A stretch of 64,000 nt of DNA from assembly GCA_949361645.1 (NCBI GenBank), contig OX442430.1, forward strand, positions 7,252,081 through 7,316,080, written 5' to 3'. The stretch comes from Spongilla lacustris (taxonomy: Eukaryota > Porifera > Demospongiae > Spongillida > Spongillidae). Position 1 is the stretch's first letter. Every line of letters begins with the position of its first letter. Positions 1 through 13,076 of this stretch are shown in pieces. Both the position numbers and the translations under genes were made by a program. Under the pieces are notes generated by a model that saw only the letters and a program-made list of their open reading frames with translations, searched no databases and was not told where the DNA came from.

Positions 1-129
1 AAGCATTGCCACTGCTTTAAATAAAAATAAATAAATAAAAACATTCCAATTCATATAAGATTACAATCTTGGTAGTGTAGATTTAATATTAAAACTAGCA
101 TATTGCCATTTGGGAATTCTTTTGAACAG

Positions 130-2751
130 GTTGCCAAGGCTCTGGACTACATCCACTCAAAGAAGCTCATATTTCGTGACCTTAAACCAGGAAACATATT
201 GGTGTGGAAATACCCACTTCCAGAAACACAATGGAATTCTGACTCAGAAGTTTATGTCAAGCTTGCCGACTATGGAATATGTCAACAGTACACTCCCCAG
301 GGTGTAAGTGGAGGGGAAGGTACCCAGCCATATCTACCACCAGAAGCAATACTTCTGGATGGTCAGCAAAGACAGAACACAAAGCTAGATGTCTACTCTT
401 TTGGAATGCTCATGTACCACCTGTTCACCTTTGAAAACCCTTTCCAGAATGACACAAGATCTGTTAGTAAATTACTTGAAATGGGAAAGAGACCTTCTTT
501 ATCGTTCAAGGTAAGGCAATGGTTTATGTACTCAATAATTATAAGCCTGGTTAATACCACCAGCAATGCCCTCCCTCCCTCTGGCTGCTGGAACTGATGT
601 GCTGGTGCTGGAGTGAACATCCTTACCACAGGCCTGCTATTAAAGAAGTGCTCACAGTGCTCGAGGATGGTGTAACATCACAGCTTGTTTCGGCCTTCCC
701 GATTATGAGCAATACCACGGGCATGGTAGTTTCTGCATCTGTGATACATGCACCAAAAGTCCAACCCTTTTCAAGAATATCTGGGTACCTACATCAAATT
801 GGTTCTACTAAGCCATGTAAAACACCTGCTATGGACATCTGGTGTGCATGTAAAGACGTGCTAAAACGTGTCAGCTGTCAAGCATTTCATTGTGATGTAG
901 AGGTATGTTTGAGCCTTACATGTAATTGTATCAATATGCAGTCCTTGCATGTATGTATGTTATATGTCTGTAACTATAGTATATATAATGTCATTTGAAC
1001 TCATGTACCCCGCTCAGCTTGTTTCAAACCTCTCAAACATAGAATAGTGATTGACATGTGCTTTATTACCTTAGGATGTTGAGCCTGGAGAATGCATTTC
1101 CATTGTGAGCACACCACATGCTCAAGTCTGGGTCAGCAAAACACTCCCCACTGGAGGAGAGCTATCCATTTATGATGCTAAAACATATCACAAGGTAGCC
1201 ATTTGGCGCAGTGAAAATCATGTCAGAAAGCTCCTTTACAACTCTTCAAAAGATGTTATTGTTGCTATAACTCGAAAAGCAATTCACATATTTCAAGATG
1301 TTTCTGAAGATTTGCAACCTGTGCTCTCACATTCAATTGCTGAAGATGTCACTGAGGCTGTGCTGGTCGATTTCGAAAAAGAAGAATGCAAATTAGTCTT
1401 GTGGTATTCTGCTGAGTCAAAGTTGAAAGCCTTGAAACTGTCACCTTCAAAGAGCAACTGCAAAACTTTTCGCCAGGATGAAAGTAGTTCAATAACACAC
1501 ATGGAGGCACTCTGGGAAGAAGAGGGCACCAAGCTGAACCATATTGTGCTCAGTCAGGGGTCATGCATAGAGAAGTGGGCTGTGGAAAGCAGGGAACTGC
1601 AGACAACATGTAAATGCTATGACTTCTGCTGCAACTTGTATGGCAACAACTGTAAGTGTTATGCAGATATATGTACATTGTCCTCAAATTACATTCTATT
1701 TCAGATACTAAAACCGCTTTAATTTTGTTGTGCAAGGTGACAGCTTTGTTGTGCTGGAGAGATGTCATCTATGTTGGTACAGAAGGCGGAGTCATGCTGG
1801 CCCTTAATCCAGTAGATATGACAGCACTTTCGGCCTTCCGCGCTACTGAGACACCAATCCGGTTGCTGTTAGGAGCCTTGTTGAATCCAAAACAGGAACG
1901 CAAGCCACACAGCACCCAGCTGCCTACGTTACGGGGCCCATCTGATTCTGTGGAGGAGGATAAGCCAAACGTTGGTCCAAACAGAGGTACTACATAATAT
2001 GTCCTTAGTTAGCTTGAAATCGGATGGTTGGTGTGAATTTGCTTTATATTATGGCTGTAATGTTTTTCAATTTTATAACTGTAACCCACTAATTTAACTT
2101 GAGGATTGATATTGGATTTTATAAAATGGCAGCCATATACAACATGTTCAATACAACAATCCTTGTCCCTTGTGTACGAAAAACCATCATCAAAGAAGCT
2201 GTGTACATAGAAATTCAGATGTATTAGAGATTTTTTCCTGTAATGTTTTTCCTTTAATATGTATTTATATTATAAAACAATACTGGTCCAATTATATTCA
2301 CTTTAGTTACTGATGTTGACACAACACAACACATCTTCATAATGCAACATATAAGATTAGAATTAAATCATGCATCAGAAATAAATTAAAGAGACAATAC
2401 ATAAATGTGCCCATGTTGAAACTCTTATTCATACAGTATGTTATCATTGTTAAATGAGTGGCATGCAATACTATATAAGCATGCACTGAGTGGAGTTGTT
2501 CTTGTTTGATGTATTTATTGTCCTCTGTCTATATAGATCCAGCACACACTCCAGGCAGTGTGGTTATCAGCTTTGGGGAAAGGTATACTGGAGTGTTCAA
2601 AGGATCCAACAACGTTCCTCCATCACTGGTCCCTCCTGGAGAACCACACTCCAACACTGACCACCCTCCTTGCCTCAAGCTGTCCACTGCCCCATCTTGT
2701 GTCACCCATATGTTCCTGTGGTCACCCACGTGGTCTAAACAAAGTGATTGA
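130..2751 (+). CDS. LRRK1-like Roco kinase, copy A, 3' exons only (kinase C-lobe and C-terminal region)
   Basis: Partial gene; its 5' part lies upstream of the window. Exons 130-510, 564-902, 1075-1651, 1705-1986 and 2537-2751 join in phase and end at TGA. The first exon carries the catalytic loop FRDLKPGN, the DYG variant of DFG typical of LRRK kinases, and a PPE in place of APE. The second finishes the kinase C-lobe (CWCWSEHPYHRP). The remainder resembles the C-terminal beta-propeller region of LRRK proteins (GTEGGVMLALNP). The block 1-2770 is nearly identical, introns included, to 28841-31570 (copy B). Differences change several residues: GTQ versus GTK before the PPE, SVSK versus SVKK, HAQ versus HDQ, SIY versus SIF. 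Copy A stops after KQSD, where copy B reads on for five more residues. It may be a tandem paralogue or the other haplotype. Confidence 0.85.
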
Positions 2752-3918
2752 ACGTGCATGAATTAGTAATGGTGTGTCTCTGTTCAGATAGATTGTAGTA
2801 GGCTTGACCATGCATTTTATCTACTATGTACTGCGTGTATATTAACATAGTGCAGCATTTTTTAAAATTGCAAACAGTCCTGTTGTTATATAGCATATAG
2901 GCCTTACTCCACCGCATGGCTTTCATATTCATTTATTGAATGGCAGGAAAAGTGACTCGATGCATGAATCCGAGATGTATAAGCAACGAGACCCAATCTA
3001 CAGGTAGACGCTGTAGGAAAGCAACGGTACAAGTAGAAGCTTAGGCTGATGTGCCTGAAGGACGATCCATATGTATCTTCGTAGATAAAAGAGTTTATTT
3101 TCTATGAAGTCACCACGGCCCATGTAGAGTCTATTATCCACAGTAAAGGTACATGTACTCAGTGGCGTAGGAACGGTTCAAGAAAGTATGTGTGTGTGTG
3201 GGGGGGGGGGGGGGGAATTAATTATTCATAAGTGGGTGTGGTAAAACGAAACTGTCATAGAAAACAATTGCCGGGTGGCCTGCATGGTCTGACTCACAGG
3301 CCCCGGCCCACCTGCGAGCCTAAATCATACAAAGCGCGGGGGGCGCCAATTCGAAAATGCCGTCAATATTACAGTGCGTGATAATCCCATGCGCGCGGTC
3401 ATAATCCGACTCTTGAGATAATTAAGACAGGCCGCTAGACTATCCCAAGGCCAAGCGGTAAGTAAGACAATTTCAAACAGTGTTATTCAGTGGAGAATCG
3501 TATTGAGATGTAGTGCAGCGACTGAGCGACATTGTTCAACCACGATCGAGTCGTGCGATTGCATGCACATGCATTACAAAAACATTTCTTCGACGCGCGC
3601 ACGATTTCAATTAATGACAACAGTGGAGATGGAGATTAGAAGCAGAGATAATAGAGTTTTCTGTTAGAAAACTACAAGCTAAATAAATACGGTATAAAGT
3701 GTTTTGCCTCCGCGCTCTCTCCTTACGCCTTTGAATGTACTTAATTAGTATCGTAGAAGCACCGGCCTTGTCTCGGCCCCAGACCCTAGACGTCATTATA
3801 TCACCGCACTTTCGAAATCGTAGAAACTCAGCAACATATGATAACAAGGTGCATGTGCAATCCAAAACTACAGACACTAGTTATCTGCTCGATTTTGTCC
3901 ACTAGTACACAAAGCACA
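2752..3918. other. Spacer downstream of LRRK copy A
   Basis: No convincing gene. It continues the copy-A sequence past the point where copy B runs into the N gap. Around 3165 there is a CAGTGGCGTAGGAA motif followed by a (GT)n/poly-G tract (about 3187-3215), which looks like one end of a decayed hAT-type element. Short ORFs here have no recognisable domain. Confidence 0.5.
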
Positions 3919-4648
3919 CAGCGGCGGATCCAGGATTTCTGGAAGGGGGGGTCTAATATCTATATTCACAAGCGGGAGTGGGTACTGGAGGGGGCGTGCC
4001 CCCTCCCGTAACAGCTAGGGGGTCTGGGGGAGCGCTGCAAGCTCCCCCAGTGGGGCCTGGGGCGAAGCCCCAGCCGCTTTTTCACTTTTGCGTTCATTTA
4101 GCATGAAAATAAGCATACTTTGAAAATGTATTCAATATTGATAGCTAGCAAGCGCAATATTCGGAATTGATTAATATAGAAGCCTGCGTGAGTCAACGTG
4201 GATAAGGATAGCGAATAGAAAACTCTACGCAAAGCCATTGTGACCGTATTCTGGTCTAAACGACACACACGTTTTGCCTTTAATAGTATTATATACCTAC
4301 TTGATTTAGCTCTACCTTTTTCCTGAGGTAAACTCTCTTCTTGTGATCGCTTACTTCTTGCTCTCGCACCATTCCATCGCGCAGCAGTAATACTAATTAA
4401 ACACGCTTAATTGGCGCGCTTGGAGGGCCTTGGTTTTAGACCCCCCCCCCCCCCCCCACACGCACACACACTCACACACACTTTGGGTCGAATGCTAACT
4501 CGCTAATCAGTTCACTCGCGTTCACTAAACGCATCGTTTTTCAACTCGTCAACATGTAATTAATTATTCATAAGTTAATTTATTCATAACTGGTCGGGCC
4601 GAGGGGGGGGTCTTTAGACCCCTTAGACCCCCCCTGGATCCGCCACTG
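3919..4648. mobile_element. Non-autonomous DNA element with CAG(C/T)GGCGGATCCAGG inverted ends
   Basis: The left end reads CAGCGGCGGATCCAGG and the right end is the inverse complement of CAGTGGCGGATCCAGG, about 730 bp apart. G-rich stretches follow the left end, C-rich stretches precede the right end, and a poly-C tract lies near 4441. The termini fit the hAT pattern (Y-A-R-N-G). I see only a short GCACA match in the flanks, not a clean 8-bp target duplication. The same end motif recurs alone near 34408 and 51650. No transposase is visible. Confidence 0.65.
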
Positions 4649-4706
4649 GCACAGCAGTAGCCATTAATTATAATTTGCGCACTCTTGATTATTTTATAGC
4701 GGAGCT

Positions 4707-4780
4707 TAGTCTCGTACCCAGACCCACCATGACGTAAGCGTTTACGCGTATAGTGTTTGGTGGGTCTGGGTACAAGACTA
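4707..4780. mobile_element. Short MITE, TAGTCTCGTACCCAGACCC family, with 9-bp target duplication
   Basis: A 74-bp element with near-perfect terminal inverted repeats (TAGTCTCGTACCCAGACCC against GGGTCTGGGTACAAGACTA). The 9-bp sequence AGCGGAGCT lies immediately on both sides (4698-4706 and 4781-4789). A 9-bp duplication is characteristic of Mutator-like (MULE) elements. It has no coding capacity. Confidence 0.85.
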
Positions 4781-4789
4781 AGCGGAGCT

Positions 4790-5490
4790 AGCTAGCTAGC
4801 TAGCTTAGTGTACGCATAGATTATTTCTAAATAATCTATGGTGTACGCCAAATCATTACGTCCTAATCCAGATAAGGGTATCACAGAGAGCTTCTGTTAT
4901 TCATTTTTAACGTTACCACGGACTGCCAGAGGGAGCACAAGAAGATACAATACAGGGGCTGTTACTTGGTATCAAGCTAATAATCATTCCGTACCAACCT
5001 TGTACGATTTAACGTTTGCGAGGCATTGTGACAAAATCTTTACACGATGGAAAAAAACAGTTGCGCTTAGTCTACCGAGTCAAGATTGCATTGGCGGCTT
5101 ATTGCTACACCGGAATGTAAGTAACGATGTCTCAATCATATACGAACCACCACGACAACGAACGTACTTCATGTAGTTCAGAATTGAAATGACAGAAAGG
5201 CACGTACATGTACTACAGCGAGTGCCCTTACTAAAGTGTTTCAAATATGAACAAAAGATAAGTAATGGATACAAAATTGTCACCCAAGATGTGGTCAAAA
5301 ACGTTCCAAAGCATTTAAAATGCCAACAACAACAAAAAAAAATGAACAAAAAAAAAAATGACAGAGATGTGCAGGATGGAATGGTGGGCTCTGCGTTATT
5401 TTACTTTCCACTTATCCAATCTCCTTGGCCTGCGTTGTATTGAAAAAGCACGTTTTAATAATGAGACCCAATAATGTGATGTGCTGCAAC
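4790..5490. other. Spacer between LRRK copy A and the NCAPD3 3' end
   Basis: Contains a GCTAGC run (about 4786-4804), a small hairpin near 4807-4850 and AT-rich DNA with short poly-A runs near 5332-5358. ORFs at 4838-5176 and 5189-5443 carry no domain I recognise and are probably chance. Confidence 0.4.
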
Positions 5491-7339
5491 TTACTCAACG
5501 TCTGGTGACAACATCATAATGTCAGCAGAGGCAGGACACGCCCTCTTAGAGGCGCCATCTTTGGGTCTGGTCACCCTCCTGGTGTCCATGTAGGACTGGA
5601 CAGATGCGGTGGATGGAATGGGAGACGGGGGGACCATGGTGCTTGCGTTAAATGATATCATCTCTGCCAGACCTGAAGGTGTGAACAAGGTTAAGAGTCA
5701 AAGAGTGTTGTCATTTGCAAAATAGTTACCCGAGCTTGCAGACATATTAACCATATATATGTGAATGCAGCCCCTCTTCCCACTATCTCCCTCCTCCCCT
5801 TCCCATTATCTCCCTCCTCCCCTCACCCTCAGGAGTGCTGGCCACACGCCCACACGGCAATATGGTTTCATCTGCAGGGGCCTCTCCGGGAGGATGAGGA
5901 GGAAGTCTGTATCCGCATGCCTTTGGATCCCCTCCTGTGGCAATGGGCATCCTCTGCAGATTGAGCTGAGGTGTCTTCAAGAGTGATAAGTTGCAATCAC
6001 TGGACAACACTCGAGCGGGAGACATGATCTGAACAAAATATACAAAAAGGCACCAGATCGGTGAGTTGAATACAGTACAATTGGACCAAATAAAAAACAT
6101 CACTATGATGTAATTGGATGAAACAACATATATCCTTTATCATTGGCAATAAGTGGAATGTACAGACATTTACAATGTACACAAATTGGTGATGAATAAA
6201 AATCAATATTAAAAATCACGATCTGTTAAAATGATTTTCATGCACACAAAGTGTTCTTTTCAGAATTTAATGCAAACTCTTTGGTGTCCATGGTAACAGG
6301 TCACAGGGAGAGGATACTCACATGGGGCCCAAAGTCGTTATTGATAGCTGCAGCGAGCCTCCTGGGGGCAATGGGGGTGGTGAGGGGATCAGAGGCCCCT
6401 TCTTTTGCGGGCGGTGGTGGAAGGTGGGCCTGAGTGAGACGGGAAGGTTGGTGGGCTCTTGCTGTTTGAGCGACGGCCACAAGGGGAGAGATGCCGAGAG
6501 CACGTCCAACTGGAGTGGGGAGGGGAGCAGAGAAATAGTGGAAGGAGAAGGGAGTGTATTAATTGGAATGTACTATACTTCATTTTGAAACTTTGTTGTT
6601 TCACGATTTTGTTACAGTCTGTTACATGGACCTCTGTACAGCCATGTTACATGGGTGGTCTCTGTACAGCCATGTTACATGGGTGGTCTCTGTACAGCCA
6701 TGTTACATGGGTGGTCTCTGTACAGCCATGTTACATGGGTGGTCTCTGTACAGCCATGTTACATGGGTGGTCTCTGTACAGCCACGTTACATGGGTGGTC
6801 TCTGTACAGCCATGTTACATGGGTGGTCTCTGTACAGCCATGTTACATGGGTGATCTCTGTACAGCCATGTTACATGGATGGTCTCTGTACAGCCACGTT
6901 ACACATATGTCTACTACACTGGGCACGCACCTCGGCTAATGGCGGGGTTCCTTACTGCCGTGGGAGTACAGGGCACTGGGGCAGCTGCAGGTCTCCTAGC
7001 CCTGCTGGTGGCTGCAGTGGCCAGGGGACTCTTGGGGATATCCTTTCTTGCGGTGTGTCTCAGGCGGGGAGGGGTGAAAGGAACACGTTCCACTGCAGCG
7101 GCTTGGTCCACCGGACTGGATAGGGCCCCTGGGGTCAACAGTGGGGATGCCTGCAGAGAAATAAGAATAAAAAAATGTGTGTGCATATGTATGTGTGTGC
7201 ATGTATGTGTGTGCATGAGTGTGTGCATATGCATGTGTGTGCATATGCATGTGTGTGCATATGCATGTGTGTGTGTGCATATGTACATGCACAGTGTGTA
7301 TGTGTGCATATGTATGTGCCCATACATGTGCACATGTAG

Positions 7340-7401
<62 letters not shown>

Positions 7402-10400
7402 CAGTAAGATTACTAAAGTATACACACATGCTTCCTTACTGCATGGTAAATTGTGACTACACATTCATGTACACATGTATGTGCACACAATAATGACAAT
7501 TAGGTCCAACCCATACACGGCATGGGGAGGAGGGTACCACTGCTATATCAATACAATCAATACAATCAAATCAACAAATCAATCAAATCAAATCAGTCAA
7601 TCAATAAACAGGTTAACTAACCGATGGTGTGTTGCATACAGACTCCATTATGTAATCCCAACCTTACCAACTGTGCAAGTGGGGTCTTCGGGACGGGGGT
7701 CTGGATAGTGGCCCTCCTCTGCTCCTCTTCAAACTTCTTCAGGTCAAATGCTATCTCTGCTGCCAGCTGGGGGTCTGAGCCCAGAACATCTAAGGGGTGT
7801 GGCAAGAAGCGTGGCAAGAGGGTGGGGACGTCACAAAGTATCAGAGCCAACCTCCCCCTGCCCCCCCAAATTGAGATACTTCCACCCCTCCCCCCCCCAA
7901 GTTGATTAACCTCTTCCAACCAAGATAGTCATAATGTACAAATCTTGAAATAAACGTTAATGATCAGACAACAGCCACGAAGCTTTGTTTTGTACACAGC
8001 ATCACCATGGTAACTAACTGCACTTCAATCTTTGTTGTGATGCATATAACTATGAAATTGTTATGCCCACTTTTGGGACAATGGAAAATATGTACTCACA
8101 TGTAACCCCAACCACCATCATATAGGCCCATCTACACTCATCCCATATAACAACCCACAAGTCCACCCCCTCATCCCACATCACACAGGTCCACCCCCTC
8201 ATACCATCCACTTCATTCTTGTAGTCATTCAACAGCTCCTTCAGGTAGGTCAGCAAGTCTTTCAGTAGAGGGGAGTGCTCCCTTTCAAACTGCAAAGGTT
8301 GGTTTTGGAAATGATAAGCTTTTAAGGTATCTAGTACATACACCTAAATTGCACACATGAGTGTGCATGTATATGTATGTGTGCATGTATGTGTGTAAGT
8401 ATGTGTACTGTGTATGTAAGTATGTGTGCATGTACATGTATGTATGTGCATGTGTGCATATGTGTGTGTATAAGTCTGTGCATGCACACGTACATGTACC
8501 TGAGGTTTGAGGCATACATACACGTACGTACGTGTGTGGGACACAGGTACATGTTTGCGCATAGGACACAGGTACATGTGTGTGCATAGGACACAGGTAC
8601 ATGCGTGTGAACAGGACACAGGTACATGTGTGTGCACAGGACACAGGTACATGCATGTGCACAGGACACAGCAGCGTTTCCCGCAGCATTGCAAAAACAG
8701 GGCGCTCCGCCCTGTTTGAATTTTCCGGAAAATGGGCGTGGCCACACTATTAACTCTCTTGCAGTTTGCGATCGCGCGAGCGCATAAATCACGATAGGAA
8801 TTGAACGCGCGCGACGGACTCTTTGAATCAGTGCAATCGACCAAAAGCGGACAGCACCCCCCCCCCCCCCCCCCCCCACTGGTCGAATTGGCCGATGCGA
8901 ACGTGGGTGGTACCGCATACGCTAATTATTTATGACGCCCTGTTTGAAAAGCATTCTGAGGGAAACACTGACACAGGTACATGTGTGCACAGGGCAAAGG
9001 TACATGTGTGCACAGGGCACTAGGGCAGCAGTAACTCACCATATGTTTGGCCGACACTATGGTGGGTACGATGTTCTCTATCACATTTCTCTTCACCATC
9101 TGCAGAAATGCAAACAAACACAAACACTAGTGGAGTGGTTGGTAGTATTATGGGTATAATGGAATACAAATACAGCACTCAAAGGAAGAACATTAAATTT
9201 ACAGACCCATGTACATGCAAGGTATGTGATGGTATGTACTGAGGGTATGTGAGGGTATGTACATGTGAGGGTATGTGAGGGTATGTACATGTGAGGGTAT
9301 GTGAGGGTATGTACATGTGAGGGTATGTACTGAAGGTATGTGAGGGTATGTACCAAGGGCACGTGAGGGTACAATATGAAACATAAGCTTCAACACTTTG
9401 CGCGTATGTGTGTACATGCATGTCAGGTGTAAATAACTACCTTCCATATATAAACACACACACAAACCTGGGATATTATCTTGGTCTGGGCCGAGGCAAC
9501 GGCTGCTCCCACCATATCCCCATCGTCCGCCAGTTCCTCCACCAGGTTCTTCCTCATGGAGGTAAGCTTTATCTCCCGGCTAGCCAGGATGGCCAACGTG
9601 TCCTTCACCAGTCCCACTGCGTCTCCTTCCACTGTGATGGCCTTGTCCACAAGCCCCCCTATCACCTGGGGGGAAAGGCGTGCACGAGAAGAGGGGGCTG
9701 GATAAGGATACCGTATTTCATTGATTACAAGCCGCTGCTTCTATACAACGTTAATAATCGAGCATGATGTTTATGTCGTAACTATCAAGTCGGGGTTTTA
9801 GCCAGATGTAATATTAACTGCAGACATGTTTTTTTTTCCAACCATTTCTCTACCTAACAATTATTTATTTTTACATAAAACCCCGGCGTGATAGTTATGA
9901 CATAAACATCATGCTCGATTATTAACATTGAACAGGAGCCGTGGCTGTTAATCAATAAAATACAGTATCTCTCTCCCAACCTGTCACTTTTCAAGTTTCC
10001 AATTTTCAAGATCTGTTTTTAAAATAATAATAATGCTTCTTACCGGGGGGCCTCATCGTCCAATATTGCTAGAGTTCCCACATAATAAATCGCTAGATAC
10101 TTGTAAAACCATCAGTGATGGATTTAACATTTGGTTATTTCCTAAATTTGGTTGGCAATAGGGCAAAGAGGTTAAACAAGTGTCTAGCGATTATGTGTAG
10201 GATCTCGGTGAGGTTATTTGGCTGGTAGGAATAGATCAATGCTACTCCCGTGTAAATCCAACGTGAAACAGAAAAAGATACAAAAACACGTGAAAAAGGG
10301 TGGTACCCCTACACTTTTTGATGCCTCGTATCTTTTTTCTTTTGATTTTTATTTTATTTTGTGTGCATAGGTGACCCTCACATGTGTGCATAGGTGACCC

Positions 10401-13016
10401 TCATGTGTGTGTGCATAGGTGACCCTCACATGTGTGCATAGGTGACCCTCATGTGTGTGTGCATAGGTGACCCTCATGTGTGCATAGGTGACCCTCATGT
10501 GTGTGTGCATAGGTGACCCTCACATGTGTGCATAGTGACCCTCATGTGTGTGTGCATAGGTGACCCTCACATGTGTGCATAGGTGACCCTCATGTGTGTG
10601 TGCATAGGTGACCCTCATGTGTGCATAGGTGACCCTCACATGTGTGTGCATAGGTGACCCTCATGTGTGCATAGGTGACCCTCAGATGCATGCATAGGTG
10701 ACTCAGATGTGTGCATAGGTGACCCTCACATGTGTGCATAGGTGACCCTCATGTGTGCATAGGTGACCCTCATGTGTGCATAGGTGACCCTCATGCGTGC
10801 ATAGGTGACCCTCATGTGTGCATAGGTGACCCTCACATGTGTGCATAGGTGACCCTCACACGTGTGCATAGGTGACCCTCACACGTGTGCATAGGTGACC
10901 CTCACACGTGTGCATAGGTGACCCTCACACATGTGCATAGGTGACCCTCACACGTGTGCATAGGTGACCCTCACACGTGTGCATAGGTGACCCTCACACG
11001 TGTGCATAGGTGACCCTCACACGTGTGCATAGGTGACCCTCACACGTGTGCATAGGTGACCCTCACACGTGTGCATAGGTGACCCTCACATGTGTGCATA
11101 GGTGACCCTCCCATGTGTGCATAGGTGACCCTCCCATGTGTGCATAGGTGACCCTCATGTGTGCATAGGTGACCCTGCATAGGTGACATATGTGTGCATA
11201 GGTGACCCTCATGTGTGCATAGGTGACCCTCACACGTGTGCATAGGTGACATGTGTGCATAGGTGACCCTCATGTGTGCATAGGTGACCACACGTGTGCA
11301 TAGGTGACATATGTGTGCATAGGTGACCCTCATGTGTGCATAGGTGACCCTCACACGTGTGCATAGGTGACATATGTGAGCATAGGTGACCCTAATATGT
11401 GCATAGGTGACCCTCATGTGTGCATAGGTGACCCTCATGTGTGCATAGGTGACCCTCACATGTGTGCATAGGTGACCTCACATGTGTGCATAGGTGACCC
11501 TCACATGTGTGCATAGGTGACCCTCATGTGTGCATAGGTGACCCTCACATGTGTGCATAGGTGACCCTCATGTGTGCATAGGTGACCCTCACATGTGTGC
11601 ATAGGTGACCCTCACATGTGTGCATACATGTAGGTGACCCTCATGTGTGCATAGGTCCTCACCTCTTGGCACAGCTTGGCCGTGAGCTGAAACCTCTGCT
11701 CGTCAGTCATGTGGTTCAGGAGGAAGACGTACACCTCCATCCTCTTCGCTGCATTCTTCGAGCCCTTGAGACAGAACAGAGCCTTCTCGTGCTCCGTCTG
11801 ATGAAACCTGTTGTACACTGTGCAATGCAACTAACGTCACCCAGCGCTTGCACACGTGTACATTACCATATATGGCACTACCACCCATATACTGTACACA
11901 GTACACATCCGTGCACGCACACACATACATTTTCCACATATGGTACACGTACACACAAATGTAAAAATATAATATACATACACATGTACACATATACAAT
12001 ATACATGTGCATACATATGTACACACATACAATATACACACATATACACATACAGTGCACATTCATGAGAACATACGCACATACACAAAACCACACGCCT
12101 TAAGGCTATTCTGTACCTCTGTGGTTTTCGTAATTGTTGAAATGGAAGACACACTCCACAAAGTGCTGGTAAAACATGGTGGGGTGCCGGGTGAAGAGAA
12201 GATGGCCAAGGCAGAACTCAGCTGTGGTAATGGTGGCAGTGTGTGTGGTAATGGTGGCAGTGTGTGTGGTAATGGTGGCAGTGTGTGGTAATGGTGGCAG
12301 TGTGTGTGGTAATGGTGGCAGTGTGTGTGGTAATGGTGGCAGTGTGTGTGGTAATGGTGGCAGTGTGTGGTAATGGTGGCAGTGTGTGTGGTAATGGTGG
12401 CAGTGTGTGTGGTAATGGTGGCAGTGTGATGGTGTGAGGGAAGGACAACAACAAATCACATCTTGTACATGCATCTGGACGCCATACATATGAATGTCAT
12501 AACACATACACACAATGCCACAAAACAAATACTATATTCACACACATACCCACATCACATACACACTATGTTCACACACACATACTCGATACTCACACAA
12601 ATACACCCACACACATACACGCATACTCACACACATGGATACTCTGTGCAACAACAACAACACAACAAAAAACAGTGCAAATGACGTCACTCAACGCTTA
12701 TGTATACATTTATCCCTAGGGATTTATTGCTAAGTTTGCAACAGGGGGGTGGGTTTCGAATAGTGGATGGACAAAAATAAAAGTCTTCCCTCCACACCAT
12801 TCAACGTATACCATGCAGTTTTATCCTGACATGGCATGTGTGGGTTTGTCAAACCAGGGAGAAACCAGGGTGTGGGAGTGGTGAATACCTGATTGACATA
12901 TGGCACACGATCACCCATAAACAACAGATTTACACACACACAATGCACACAATCACATCACACACTCACACATAATCACATCACACACACACACAATCTC
13001 ATCACACACAATCACA

Positions 13017-13076
<60 letters not shown>

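Noticed and set aside
3919..4648. 8-bp target duplication for the GGCGGATCC element
   Set aside because: The 8-mers on the two sides (AAAGCACA and GCACAGCA) share only GCACA in shifted positions, so I do not claim one.
6459..7123. Long ORFs with repeated Cys/Gly/Trp motifs
   Set aside because: They are translations of the 28-bp minisatellite and overlap real NCAPD3 exons on the other strand.
10366..11655. CRISPR-like array
   Set aside because: Units are contiguous head-to-tail repeats with no unique spacers, inside an intron of an animal gene; this is a minisatellite.
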